Shown: positions 49,398-61,181, numbered from the stretch's first letter. The stretch: DNA of 64,000 nucleotides from Rhizophagus clarus (GCA_015698045.1 BLAL01000357.1:124001-188000); one strand, 5' to 3'. The notes: generated by a model not told the origin, from the letters alone. Numbers and translations are program-made.

Positions 49398-49565
49398 GTT
49401 ACAGGAAATATGGGAAAAATTCAGCTTTCAGGGGGAAGGTTAGCTCAAAAGGAAAAATGGCATGATTAACTGTTACAGGAAATATGATGGGCAGGGAAAA
49501 ATCCCAAAGAAAAAAAATTTTTTCAGGGGGGAATTTAACTCAAAAAGGAAAAGTGACATAAATGA
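49398..49565. repeat. Two-unit tandem repeat in the spacer
   Basis: Unit 1 starts GTTACAGGAAATATGGGAAA at 49398 and unit 2 starts GTTACAGGAAATATGATGGG at 49472. Both continue with a CAGGGGG(G)AA block, then TTA(G/A)CTCAAAA(A)GGAAAA and a GGCAT/GACAT end. Unit 2 has a short insertion. It lies in the spacer between the duplicated units. Confidence 0.7.
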
Positions 49566-50285
49566 AAGGTAAATTGCGCCAATGCTTGAACAAAATTTTG
49601 ATTTTAAAAATTTTTTTTCTCCATTTGCAGGTTTTTACTCATGATCCAGCATAATGACTAGTACTGCACATAAACTTAAGTCTAAAAAACATTTTTTACG
49701 TCATCATGATTTGTATCAAATATTATAAATATTTATTCAATATCAGTATTCATTAAAAATAAATAAAATAACACAAGTCAATATCATTTATTTAATATAA
49801 AAATTATTTGTCTCAAAGTTCAGAATGCGGACACGGCAAATGTTTTCTACGTGAATTGATGTAATCGATGTTGTGGATTATCATAACTATTATAAAAGAA
49901 AACTCAGTTTTATCATTCAATCACAAAATTACAAAATTTATCGTTATCAGATTATCAGATTCTTATATTTTTAAATTATTGACGCGTCGAAAAATTATTG
50001 ATTTATTTATAAAGTTATTTGATAAAAAACAATAAAAGTTATTATAAAGTTATTTGATAAATAAAAGATAAAAAAGTTAAAAGTAATTATAAAGTTATTT
50101 GATAAAAAAAAAAAAAGATAAAAAATTATTAAGTTATTCTGATAAAAAAACAATAAAAAAAACATATTGTGTCTATTATATAAGTAATAAGCGCTGAATA
50201 TACACAGAACGCACCTAACCCCCAGTTACGTAAATATGTAACAAAATAAGCACATTCCCAAGTTACATAAGAATCTAGTAAAAAA

Positions 50286-50753
50286 TTAATAGAAAAAATA
50301 ATAGAAAAAATAATTATCATAATACAAAGGGTAGGTAGGATAAGTTAATAAAGTATATTCATTCTCTTGGTTGATAAAATAAATCTCGCCATAGTTATTA
50401 AATTCTAACTGTGAATAATTAGAAGAATCTGGTTGTGCGTCCTTTTTTTTATCATGATTCTTCTTGATATGCTTGGTTTGATCTCTTTTATTCTTTTTTG
50501 ACCGTTTATCTAATTTTAATTTAATGTAGTAGTTCTTCTGCGCATGGGATAATTCACTCCATTGCTTTGCCGCAATAGTTGAAAATTTCTGAGTAGAAAC
50601 GTCAGGGTATTTCTTCTTGAAGACCTTCCATTGAACTGTCCTATACTTAATGAATCCATTTGGTTCTTTGTTTCTCTCTTGATTTGGGAATTCATGAACG
50701 AAATTATCAACATTTTCCATATTAGATTGATCGAAGTTGGTTTCTGATACCAT
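50286..50753 (-). CDS. HMG-box protein (right copy of the duplicated pair)
   Basis: The product is 155 residues from an ATG at 50753-50751. The HMG box spans about residues 29-83: P31-N-G-F-I-K-Y-R38, W42, FKKKYPDVSTQKFSTIAAK, W65, and KNYYIKLKLDK. A K/R/N-rich stretch follows. The tail is rich in Y, F and N (LLTYPTYPLYYDNYFFYYFF), parallel to the left paralogue's aromatic tail. The N-terminus shares ETNF.QSNMEN with that copy but lacks four residues there. The box core is more conserved than the tail, as expected under selection for DNA binding. A target is not known. The gene ends close to the left edge of the unit, so its 3' region faces the spacer. Confidence 0.82.
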   Translation of the reverse strand: MVSETNFDQSNMENVDNFVHEFPNQERNKEPNGFIKYRTVQWKVFKKKYPDVSTQKFSTIAAKQWSELSHAQKNYYIKLKLDKRSKKNKRDQTKHIKKNHDKKKDAQPDSSNYSQLEFNNYGEIYFINQENEYTLLTYPTYPLYYDNYFFYYFFY

Positions 50754-52763
50754 AGATGTTTTCTGTCGTTAAAGATTTTGTTTTTTCTTGTATTATATAT
50801 ATCCGTTTACTCGATATATCGACGATGGAAAAGTCAATGATAAATCAAAGGCGACCTTTTTTATAATAAAAAAAAATAAAAAAACGTTAGCCATATTTGT
50901 ACTAAGTAGACCGGAGCACATCTCCTCCATTAAAAAATCACACAAAAATTTTTGTAGAACGATAATGAAATTCTTTGTTTAAATTATGATTGTTTTATTA
51001 CCTTTTTCATTCTACTTTATATAAATTTCTAAATAATAAAATATGTTATTAATATATATGTATATAAAATATAATATAATTAATTATATTATAGATAATA
51101 ACGTAATAAACGACTTATGTAATTAAAAAGTAAATTTGCTGACAGAACGGAATTAAGTCTATTGTTTAAAACCTTTATTCCTTACCTCGTTAGATTAAGA
51201 ATTGAGATCTTACCGGAGTCCGAGTTTTCAAAAAACAAAAAAAAATTTTTTTCCTGATAAAAAAAAATAAGAGAGCTTATCTAATTTTAATTGTATTTTT
51301 ACGCAATAAAAAAGTATTTAAGTTACAACTAGCCAAGTCACGTGATGTGGGATGTGTTATGATTGGTCAAATTGTTACCTATTACTTAAAAAACAATTAT
51401 GTAACGTGCAATGTGCTGTGATTGGCAAATTTCGCAATAAAAACTGAAATAAGTTTTATTATTTTTTATTTTTGTATTCTTCTACATAGAAAAAAAAAAC
51501 AAAAAAAAAAAAACAAAACAAAAAAAAATATCATAAATAAGAATAATTATTAATAATAATAATATTTATCACAAAGTAATTTGGTTATCTCGCTCATCTC
51601 GTGGTACGTTTACAATCGTGTAATATAAAAAAAAAAAAATAATAAAAGAAAGCAGATATAAATAAATTACACTGATGGGAAAACTTATTCATTATAAATT
51701 TTTTTTTTTATTAATCACATTATTTTTTTGAATTGGCATTGATTAATATATCCAAAAATGTCTAAAAATTGATAATTTGGATTGGTGTAATCCCCAAGAA
51801 TGGAATATTTCTTCATTATCAGCCTCTCTTATTGTACGGAGTTATGTTCCGATTTTAAAAGTTTACATAATATGATTCAATCAAATAAACCTGCTTACAA
51901 AAGGAAGACTGCGCATAGATGATGGAAACGTTTCACATTATAGATTTCATGATAAGGTGAATTCATTAAATTGATCTATTCAAATCAATTATTTACTTGA
52001 GAATTTATTTATATTATATTCATATTATTTAGGGAATTTTATTTTCACTTACTCCGTTTCTTTGTTCAGTTTAACGACGCCAACTTGAATTTTGGGTTAG
52101 TTACTTCAATATTTTATATTATTGTTGTATTGTTTTCCAAATCGTGACAATCCCGTCTTATTACGCGAAAACAATTCTAATGTTTATTTATTTAATTTTG
52201 AAAACATAGATTGATTTAAAACAAAAAAAAGGAGAAGGAAAGAAATGACCAAAAAAAAGGAGCAGCAAATAATTTGTAACAAAAAAAAAAAAAAAAATGA
52301 AACTATTGCTGAAAAAAAAATAAAAAATAATAATATATTCCACACAGCGATGTTCAATACCACATTCATATGATTTACACATTTTTTTTTATTTGTTATC
52401 CTAACTTTTTATTTTGTCTTATTAATAGTCTCGCTAAGCTGATTATATTAATGCAATAATTACATTTCATATTACAGTACTTGGTGTGTTTTTATAAGTT
52501 TTATCTGAATTTTTTTTTATTTTGCAAGTTTGTATTACGAAAAAAAAAAATTAATACTAATTAAATCTTTTTCTGTCCATTTTCGCGGGTACTAAACAAT
52601 TTTAATTAGTACAATTTGTTTAGTTTAGGTCATAGTTTTCGTGAAAATACATACTATGATGATGAGCATCAGTGGTGTGGAATAGTAAAGCCGATAATAT
52701 AATAACAAAAAAGAAAAAAGAAAAAAAAAAATATACAAATAAAAAAAAAAAGATAAGATCGAA
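50754..52763. other. Intergenic region inside the right unit
   Basis: Homologous to 41,788-43,522 in part. No gene supported; several long A runs. CACGTG at 51339-51344. Confidence 0.5.
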
Positions 52764-53039
52764 TCAGTTTAAGAAATTGACAACCATAATTATCCCCGAC
52801 AATTCAAACCAATATTCTCCTGCAGCAAGTTCTTGCATATTGATCGTATTGGAATTAACGGCGGGCAATATCGTGATTAGTATATTCTTCTCGTTGAAGG
52901 TGAAGGTCTTTTCCACTATCGGTATTAATTCATCATCAGAAGAAGAAATATCGGAATCGTAATTGGGACTTTCTTGTTCAGCTTGATTCGCTGTTGGTGG
53001 AGATAATTTATTATTCACGTTTATTTCGTTGTTATACAT
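52764..53039 (-). CDS. Small acidic protein, unrecognised family (right copy)
   Basis: The product is 91 residues from an ATG at 53039-53037. The N-terminal segment MYNNEINVNNKLSPPTANQ is absent from the left paralogue. It is followed by the shared acidic serine-rich stretch (EQESPNYDSDISSSDDE) and the shared hydrophobic C-terminal half (KTFTFNEKNILITILPAVNS and AAGEYWFELSG). No transmembrane segment or signal peptide is evident. The pattern of an acidic lead followed by short beta-like strands could fit a protein-interaction module, but I do not recognise any family. Both copies sit on the minus strand between two HMG genes. The longer N-terminus here is probably ancestral, since the left copy's region upstream of its ATG still shows related but disrupted sequence. 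Confidence 0.65.
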   Translation of the reverse strand: MYNNEINVNNKLSPPTANQAEQESPNYDSDISSSDDELIPIVEKTFTFNEKNILITILPAVNSNTINMQELAAGEYWFELSGIIMVVNFLN

Positions 53040-54651
53040 ATTTTAGGGAGTTATGATTTTAATTTTTTGTTTTCTTTTTCTTTTTTACGAATGATTCTGG
53101 AGATTTTTTATATTAAATTTTATTAATAATATAATATATTCATGATGAAACTTTATATAGCGTCCTTATCTATTTCACATCACTTTAAGTGTAACGACTT
53201 TTCTCTATAAGTAAAATATTGCTTTGTTCCCGTTTCCCCTCATTTCACTTTTTTCTGAACGCCAAAAATTTGAATGAAACATGTCACACACTGAATTGGT
53301 ACGAGGGAGAAACTAGTTTTCATACAAGATCCAACTATTGATTCAATTAAAAAATAAACGCCAATTTTTTATTTTTATTACCTAACATAAGGTAATTGAA
53401 AGATTCCGAAAATAGATTTTATTTGTAATATATGTATAAATATGTATAAATAAATATATACTATATTATATATATATGTACTGTACATGCATATTTAAAT
53501 TCATACAATGAATTTAAATTAATTACAAGATCATTATAATTATTATATTACTGTTTTGAGAATGCTTATTTAAATAGATATTTAAGGAAAGATGAAAAAA
53601 AAAAAATTACAATGTTCAACAAATGCACAGTTTCCGGATGTTGATATGATCAGGAATTCAAACGGCAATTTAAATAACCGACAAAGAACTTCAATGAACA
53701 ATATGCAGGGCATGATAATTTTAAAGACGTGGGAAAATATAAAATAAGGTTTCTTTGTTCAATTAATAATAACATATGATCATAAAATAAACCGGACAGG
53801 AAACTCCACATCTTATCAGGATGCATGTGTATTTTTCGGAGTTTCCAACAACGAAAGAGTTAATCATTTCCATAATAGACAATGAATATTTGAATTAAAC
53901 CAATCTCTTTTTGAAAAAAAAAAAAAATGCTTATCATTGATTAATTTATAATAAAGAAAAAGAAAATTTTATACATAATCGATAATGCATAATAAATTAT
54001 AGTTAACCATTTGTTTAAATCATCATAAATTACTTGTTATTTAGTAAGAGAAGACATTATATCATTAAGAAGCGAAATTATTATGCAAACTTTCATAATT
54101 ATGAAATTAAAATCATTTAACTACCATCTTCAATCAAATATGATTTACACTATATATAATTTTCCGCTATCTGATTGTCAGATCTGATGACCATCCTAGA
54201 AGAAAAGTTATTTAACAAAGGAAAAATCATACATCTGATCCGCAGAATTTTTGTAGTATAATATTGACACGCGGCGCAGCACAATAAAGTAATACAAAAA
54301 ATGATCTGCATAAAATGTAAAATTTTAAAACATATTATGATCACGTGATAACACGTCTTAACGAAAAAAATTCGTTATAATTTATTTTTTAATTCACAAA
54401 GCTAAGTATAATTAAGTAAAACTATAAATGCAAGAAATTCTTGATATCTGGGCATATATTATTATGTCAAAGACAACCCAAAACTGTAAAAATAATGAAA
54501 TGTTAATATCTTTAAAAATAATAAAAGTCAAAACAAAAATAAAATTACGGTTATAAAATTTTAAAAAGTAATGATAAATATGTTTTCAAAAGTAAAAATC
54601 AAAATATAATAACAAGAACTATTTTACCTGTTGAAATAAACTTGTATTCGC

Positions 54652-54744
54652 AGTGTAATCGTTTGTAATTGTTTTATAATCGCCTGTAATCGCGTGTAAT
54701 CGCTAATCGCCTGTAATCGCGTGTAATCGCGAATGTAATCGCGT
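54652..54744. repeat. TGTAATCGC(G/C) minisatellite
   Basis: About eight units of roughly 10 bp built on TGTAATCG, including CTGTAATCGCGTGTAATCGC twice. It is GC-richer than its surroundings. The corresponding place in the left unit lacks it, so it arose or expanded after the duplication. Confidence 0.8.
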
Positions 54745-56458
54745 AAATAATATAAAAGTATATTTGAAACTTATTACATAGAGTCTTTAGCTTCTGTTCT
54801 TGGTGTAAATAAAAAAAAATTATATATTAAAAAAGAAGAAAAATTTTTTATTATTATGCACTCTTTTTTTTGAAAACCGCAATAAAAGTTACTAGCTAAA
54901 TGCAATTCTGCTTGCTTTGTAAGTTTACTTGGAATAACATCTTTTTCACTAAATCAAAAATTTGGAAGTGATCGACAAAGTAAAAAGTTGTTTCAATATA
55001 AAGTTAACGATGTTTTAATATCATTCCAACCACTACGTAAATCCACAGGGCGAATAGGAATTCGTCTACTTATTTTTAAAAGAAAAAATTTTTTAGTTTA
55101 TTTTTTCTAAAATCGCTGCGCGTATGCGGCTTGCATTGATAGACATGCTCGGACTGAATCACGTGACAATTTTTTGAAAATATTCAAATTGTAGCTTCGA
55201 AAGAATGTGTTGAATTCGTTTTTAATTTGTTAAAAATTGAAAACTATTGTTGGAATTTCTCTACGGAATTACCATTTATAATAATAATAAAGGCATAGGT
55301 CGCACGACGTCAGTGATCAAATCGGGAATTTTTTGATTGAATGCATTGTTTTTTTTTTAATTACACGGCATATCATTGTTATTTTATTTAACTGAAAACA
55401 AATAATTGGTTGAACCAAAGTTCTTTCATTGTTCTTAAAAAAGTAAAACCTCGGGAATTATTTGCTTTTTTTTTTGAGTAAATGACCGTCAAAAACAAAT
55501 TCGACGAATTGTATGTCGTACACAAAAAAAAACCTGCGCCCTTTCAAAAAAAAAACTTACTTCCATATATGATTATGCGATTTATCCTTTCAAAAATAGT
55601 AAACAAATAAATAAAACTCCAATGGTAAGCAAGTCACTTGACTTCTTGACATAATATTGCATCAATTAAACAAAAAACATTGTTACAAAACACATACCGT
55701 TTAGTCACAAGTAAAAGTATGAATAAATCCAAAAATATTTTTTTTCGAAACATATAAATAACGTTTTAAATAAGTTCAATCAAGTTTTAAATCTCATGAC
55801 TTGGTTGGCGTTGTTAGATAATTTAACAAAATAAGGAAGGAATTAGAAAGAAACATTCTATGACGTTCTAATCTTCTATGGCGTTTCGATGATGAAATTT
55901 TTTTTTTTTTTTTTTTTTTTTGTATTATTCTTCAAACATAATGAAAAAAAGATGAAAGAATTGAAAGAATTGTCATTTCTTTATTCTGCGCAGAAAGAAA
56001 GATAAAAAGGAATGATTTCCAAGAAGTAAAAGGAAAGTCTTATTCACGTATTTTTTCAAACCATATCATTGTTTCTTTTTTTGGTTTGATTTATTACTCA
56101 CGGTTGTTTTTTTGATTGTTGTTTGTTGTACTTCCAATGTGACTTTTTTGTTTCTTAACTTTTTTGTAAAACGATAATGACAAAACTATGAAAAATTACC
56201 ACGTAATCGAAGTCGATTATTTGATAAGCTAAATTTCCATAAAGTGAAAGATAATAAAAGATAAATTTCTACTTAGAAGACAATGACCTTTTTCTTATAA
56301 TCGATACAATTACATATCGGATTTATATCATGAAAAGTCTTCCGAGATGAATGAATTATATTAAAATTATATAATTTCATAACGTAAATATGAGATTTGA
56401 AAATATAAATTCGATGGACTGAACCTTTTTTTTTTTGTTCGATTTTTTTAAAAAAATA

Positions 56459-56462
<4 letters not shown>

Positions 56463-56495
<33 letters not shown>
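56463..56495. repeat. (AT)n microsatellite upstream of the HMG gene
   Basis: About 16 AT steps followed by an ACATATATATATT extension, ending about 65 bp before the ATG of the plus-strand HMG gene. It lies in the likely promoter or leader. The left copy has no comparable tract. Confidence 0.8.
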
Positions 56496-56501
<6 letters not shown>

Positions 56502-56577
56502 TATATTATTATATTATTCTTCGTTTTCGTTCTTTGAAAAATAAAATAATTTTCTTATCGATTTACGTATCTTCATC

Positions 56578-57066
56578 ATGAGTGATCTACAAATCGTGCA
56601 AGAGAGAGGAATTCCGCAAGAGAAAAGAAAGAGACAAACTAATGGTTTTCTTATATTTCGTAATGAAATTAATGAAATATATAAGGATACAAATATACCT
56701 ATGAAGGTTCTTAGTAAAATCGTTTCAGACCTATGGAACAATATGCCAGAGAGTCAAAAAAATGAATATAAAAGAGAGTATGAGCTGAATCGGGAAAATC
56801 AAAAAAATTCAAAAAACATGTTCAATGAAATAATTGATCTCTGTGTTCAAGTATTACAACTACGAAATACTTATGAAGGAGATGCAAATATATTAAATTT
56901 AAAGAAAATTATTATAAATAAGATCGAAGAATATATTGATAATGCTTATCAATCCGATGAGAAAACTCCTGACTCGTTATTAGAAGTTTATTTCTGGATA
57001 TATTTACACATCAACAATAACATGATATCATTCAAAGATTTCTTGGAGTGGCATCTTGAATTGTAA
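56578..57066 (+). CDS. HMG-box protein with long helical C-terminus (right, intact copy)
   Basis: The product is 162 residues from the ATG at 56578. A basic cluster (EKRKRQ, 15-20) leads into the HMG box at about 17-72: N22-G-F-L-I-F-R28, W53 in SDLWNNMPESQKNEYKREYE, ending LNRE. The remaining 90 residues (EIIDLCVQVLQLRNTYEGDA, NLKKIIINKIEEYIDNAY, then SLLEVYFWIYLHINNNMISF) are predicted to be alpha-helical and could mediate dimerisation or partner binding; this is inference. It is the only intact copy of the plus-strand member of the cassette, since the left copy is a pseudogene. It faces away from the other two genes of its unit. The TAA is at 57064-57066. Confidence 0.82.
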   Translation: MSDLQIVQERGIPQEKRKRQTNGFLIFRNEINEIYKDTNIPMKVLSKIVSDLWNNMPESQKNEYKREYELNRENQKNSKNMFNEIIDLCVQVLQLRNTYEGDANILNLKKIIINKIEEYIDNAYQSDEKTPDSLLEVYFWIYLHINNNMISFKDFLEWHLEL

Positions 57067-58849
57067 CATTAACAATTAATGTTACCAATCAGAAACAAAT
57101 ATACAGTATATATATACGCTGTATATACAAAAATATTTATGATTATGTTTATTCGACTTTGAGTAAAGGAATTTATAACATTTATAGACATTTATTAAGC
57201 ACAAACTCTTAAGAAACGGGAAAACCCACATATGTACACTCGTTATTGATTTATGATTATATTTATTCACCTCATATTTGGAAGAGGGGAAGAATAATAT
57301 TATAGCATTTAAGTTCTTATTATAAGATGATCACAACCAATGTTGTAGCTTTCACACTAATTATACACAATTTAAGATATAAAATATTGTTATATACATG
57401 TCATAGAATTTTAAAATTATGCAAAAAAAAAATATGATGTGATACTACATGCAAGCAAATATCTTTCGGATTATTATTTCAAAATAGAACATACATAAAT
57501 AGAATTGTTTCTCGTAAATTCCGCTGTGAAAAAATTATTGATAATTTAATTTTCCTTGAGCGCCGAGAATAGTCTAGAAATACGTTATAAATTCATACCG
57601 AATAACCCCGTTCTAAGTAGATTATTTAAAGACAAAAGATTTATTTTTTTTTTATCTAAGAAATTTTATGAGAAAATTTAATTAAAAATGTTAATTGTAT
57701 TATATATAATTCATATGATCAAGAAAATAAAGATAAAACTCAATTTTATTATGCGTTTTTTTTTCATCTTGATATTCATTCCTGATTACTAATTTTTGAT
57801 GAAATAACATTGTTATCAGCCTGTGCGCCCAAATATTTACTTTTAATGGTATTTTGAAATTTTTTTATTTTACAAGGTTACACGACAAGCGAAAAAAAGT
57901 CATTTCATTAATTTTTTTTTTTTTTTTTTTTTAACATTAACAATAGTAATAAATTAAAAATACAAAAAAAAAAAAAAAAAAAAAAAAACGCAAATAAAAT
58001 AATCAACTATTGCGAAAATATTTTTTACAATAAAAACTTAATTACACCGTTTGCACCATAAACGTTATCGACTTATCGTATTAGACGACTAAAAAGGCTA
58101 TACCTCTAACTATATATATATTGGGTTGAGTTCATTTTTTTTTCTTTTTGGATAAAATTTTAAATTCCCTTTCTTGGAAACAATATCAATAACGGTAGAG
58201 AAAATATTCTAAAAAATATTGTGACACTGCAATTCAAAATATTTAATATTAACTACTAATTATTGTATATTATATTCTCAACCAAATTTATAAACAATTT
58301 GTTTATTAGATTCGAAATAAATAGACAAAAAAAAAAAAAAATTGTAGTTGCAAATGAATCTTTTCACATAATCAATGACAATAAATCTATTCTTTAATAT
58401 TAATAACTTGCTGTTAAATGTCGAAATTAATAAAAAAAAAAACTTATCCAATCTACGGATCATTTAAAACTTTAATTTATTTATTTATTTTTTCATAGTT
58501 TCTTATTTCGATTATCTGCTGATCCGTAATTGATTCTTGTGAATAAGCCACACAAATAATATGGGACAATATATATTTCTCATAAAAAATGAAAAGTGAT
58601 GCAGAAAATCAGTTAAATCTCACTTCCAGCCACACTTCATAATAGTGATCGGCAAAACCTGGCTCAGTTATGCCTTGATCTGTAGGTATGACGTGTAGTT
58701 ATGACTTTGGGCAGAATTGCACTCATGTTTATTTAAATTCAAGTGTAACGAAGCGATATCTTTGATAGAAGGGAAAATACAATAATATGAAAAAAGAATA
58801 ATTTTAGCCTTTACATCCAATTATGGCCGCACTTAATTTTGCCAAATGT
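57067..58849. other. 3' part of the right unit and flank
   Basis: No gene supported. Homologous to 47,250-48,865 of the left unit up to about 58,552, with long T and A runs at 57,911-57,933 and 57,965-57,988. Beyond 58,560 the sequence is unique. Confidence 0.5.
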
Positions 58850-58891
58850 CACGTGATAGTGCATTTTTATAGCACTATCACCGAACACGTG
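58850..58891. repeat. Hairpin flanked by two CACGTG palindromes
   Basis: CACGTGATAGTGC is followed by ATTTTTATA and GCACTATCACCGAACACGTG. The GATAGTGC/GCACTATC arms pair perfectly, and a CACGTG stands at each outer end with a small asymmetric insert (CGAA). It sits at the left border of the extremely AT-rich block. It could be a cruciform or a paired bHLH-type site (inference). Confidence 0.6.
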
Positions 58892-58899
58892 ATTGGTCA

Positions 58900-60980
58900 G
58901 TCAGATATTACAATGTGATGTAATTTGAAAAAAAAGATCATAAAAAATTTAATCATAAAAAGTATTCAAATTGCAATTCATTAAAAATAAAATAATTATA
59001 AATAAAATTTATATTATGGTAATTTTATTAAAAAAAAAAATTAATATATTCTTATTTATTGATTATTAAAAAAATTGAGATTTAAAGTTTCTTTACTATA
59101 TTGATTACAATCTGGTTCTAACCTTTAATATATTATAAAAAACTAAAATTCAAAATCAAATTTAGATTATATTGATTATAAAGGATTATATAATAAAAAT
59201 CATTTAATATTAGATTAATAAAATTAAAAATTATTAATAAAATAAGTTTATATACTAAAATTTATTTATTTTAATGATTTTTAAGTTAATTTTAATTCCA
59301 ATTTACTAGAAAACTAACTAATTAAAAATATACTTTTTTATTTATATTTTTTTATTATAATTATATTGGCTAGTTATAAATACTTAAATAAAAAATTATT
59401 TAAATTTTTAGCAATCTTTTTTTAAAAAAATTAATTGTAATTTGTAAAATAAAAAATAAAATAAAATAAATACATTTGGTAATAACAAAAAATTTAAATA
59501 ATTTTATTTTATTTTTTTTTTTTTTTATGAATTTTTTTCATTTAATATTTTTATTATTATAATTAGCAAAATTTAATATAAAATATAGTAAGTTTATAAA
59601 TATATAATATAATAAACAAAGCTTAAAAATTTTTGGTTTAATATTTTAATAAATATTTACTAGAATTATAATTAATTATAGACTAAAATTTAAAAATATA
59701 AATATAATAAAAAGATTTATTAAAAATTATATAACTTTGCCAATTATTATAAAACTTAATAATATAATAATTAAGTATAATAAATAGAATTTTATACTGT
59801 TTTATTAAATATTAATTTATTATATTATATTTTCTTTAAATTATCTGATATATAATTAAAATAATTTTATAAAATATATGACTAGTTAATTGTTTTTATT
59901 TTAATAAAATAATTTACAATCTATAATAAAAATTATATTTAATAAATTACAATAATTAAAAATTACTAAATATATTATAATTATTATTATATTAATATAA
60001 TATTAAAAAAAAAATTTTAATTTTATTTATTAGAATTTTATTTTAATTTTTACTACTAATATTAATGTTTATTAATAATATTTTTAAATATAATATAATT
60101 TTTAAAAAAAATTTTATATTAAAAATTACTTTATATTAAATTTTAAAAATATTATAATATTATTAACAATTCATTTCAACAACTACAGTATCTTAACATC
60201 ATTTTCATCATAAATAAAATAATTATTCTTAAAATATTACTATTTGGATCATATATAATAATTAAAATTATATTGGTGGATGTTTAAACTGGTATTTATA
60301 CTAGGAGTACTGCATATAGAATAGAAATGATATTTGTATTCTCTTTTTATCTAATAAATTATAAATACGAGTGCATTTTCAATACCAAAAAAAAAAAAAA
60401 TAGTTAAAATTATAAAATATATATTATATAAAATAATTAATTAATTCAAAAGTTAAAAAAATAAATAAATAAATAAAATTTAAATTTAAATTAATTTTTC
60501 TTTTAAATAATTTATGGCAAAAAATTTAAATTTCTTAGTTTATAAATTCTAATATTTTAAAATTTAAATAAAAATTGATATATATATATTTTTTTTTTTT
60601 TAAAAAAAAAAAAAAAATTATTAATTTTATTAAAAAAAAAAATTTTATCATTATTATTTTAACTAAAAAAAAAGTTATATAATAAATATAATAAATACTA
60701 TAATTATTAATAAAAAAAAAAAAATTTAATTAGAATATCTAATAAAATAAAAAATAAAAAATGTAATACAATTTCCTACTAATTTATAAAATACTGAATA
60801 ATTAATAAGTAACAAATAATAAATAAAAATAATTTCTAATATTATTTAAATAAATTAGTTTAAATTACTTGAACTAAATTTATTTAAGCTTCTTTAAACT
60901 AATATTAATTTATTATTAGTTTGAAATTTTTTTAAAATAATTACTTATAATGTAACATAAACTCGTATCTAATAATAATT
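58900..60980. other. Extremely AT-rich gene-free block
   Basis: For about 2 kb, G and C nearly vanish; three lines that I counted (59,221, 59,701 and 60,001) have 3 to 6 G+C in 60 bases. There are no open frames of note, no terminal repeats and no exact tandem period. The change at both borders is visible by eye. Confidence 0.75.
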
Positions 60981-61181
60981 GTATATTATTAGTCCAATTA
61001 ATTTTATTGGTTTACTTCTCTATCAAATAAACGACACTATGAGATTATGCAAGAATCTTGATAAAGATTGATAGAATGAAATCTAGAATAATTCAGGACA
61101 ATCCATTTAGGATTCTTTCCTTCATAAAGCTTGAAGTATTTTCATACAGAATATACTTGATTCTTTATGCAAAATAAAGGC
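60981..61181. other. Return to normal composition
   Basis: Ordinary AT-rich intergenic sequence between the extreme block and the hAT element. Nothing further is seen. Confidence 0.4.

Larger units (their letters stand above)
47245..50285. other. End of the left unit and spacer between units
   Basis: No supported gene. ATTCAAAATTTACCATATT is repeated twice in tandem near 47,714-47,751. An (AAAT)n tract lies at 48,221-48,292. The left unit ends near 48,865, and about 950 bp of unique spacer follows, holding a short tandem repeat at 49398-49565. The right unit starts near 49,815, with AAAGTTATTTGATAAA repeated about four times at 50,015-50,150. Confidence 0.5.
53040..56577. other. Intergenic region inside the right unit
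   Basis: No gene supported. Holds the AATCGCG minisatellite. About 54,900-55,100 contains a weak inverted pair (TTTGTAAGTTTACTTGGAAT and its partner near 55,035) that distantly resembles the foldback element at 29.8-30.3 kb. T runs occur near 55,898-55,921. An (AT)n tract sits at 56,463-56,495. Confidence 0.45.
49815..58552. repeat. Tandem segmental duplication, right unit
   Basis: This is the second copy of the HMG / small acidic / HMG unit, in direct orientation. All three genes are open here. Compared with the left unit it lacks the two MITEs and the (AAAT)n tract. It carries an extra AATCGCG minisatellite at about 54,652-54,744 and an (AT)n tract before the plus-strand HMG gene. The end is placed where similarity around GTGAATAAGCCACA fades. 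Confidence 0.85.

Noticed and set aside
49259..49465. 68-codon plus-strand open frame in the spacer
   Set aside because: It overlaps the two-unit tandem repeat, and its start is not matched by any homologue in the window.
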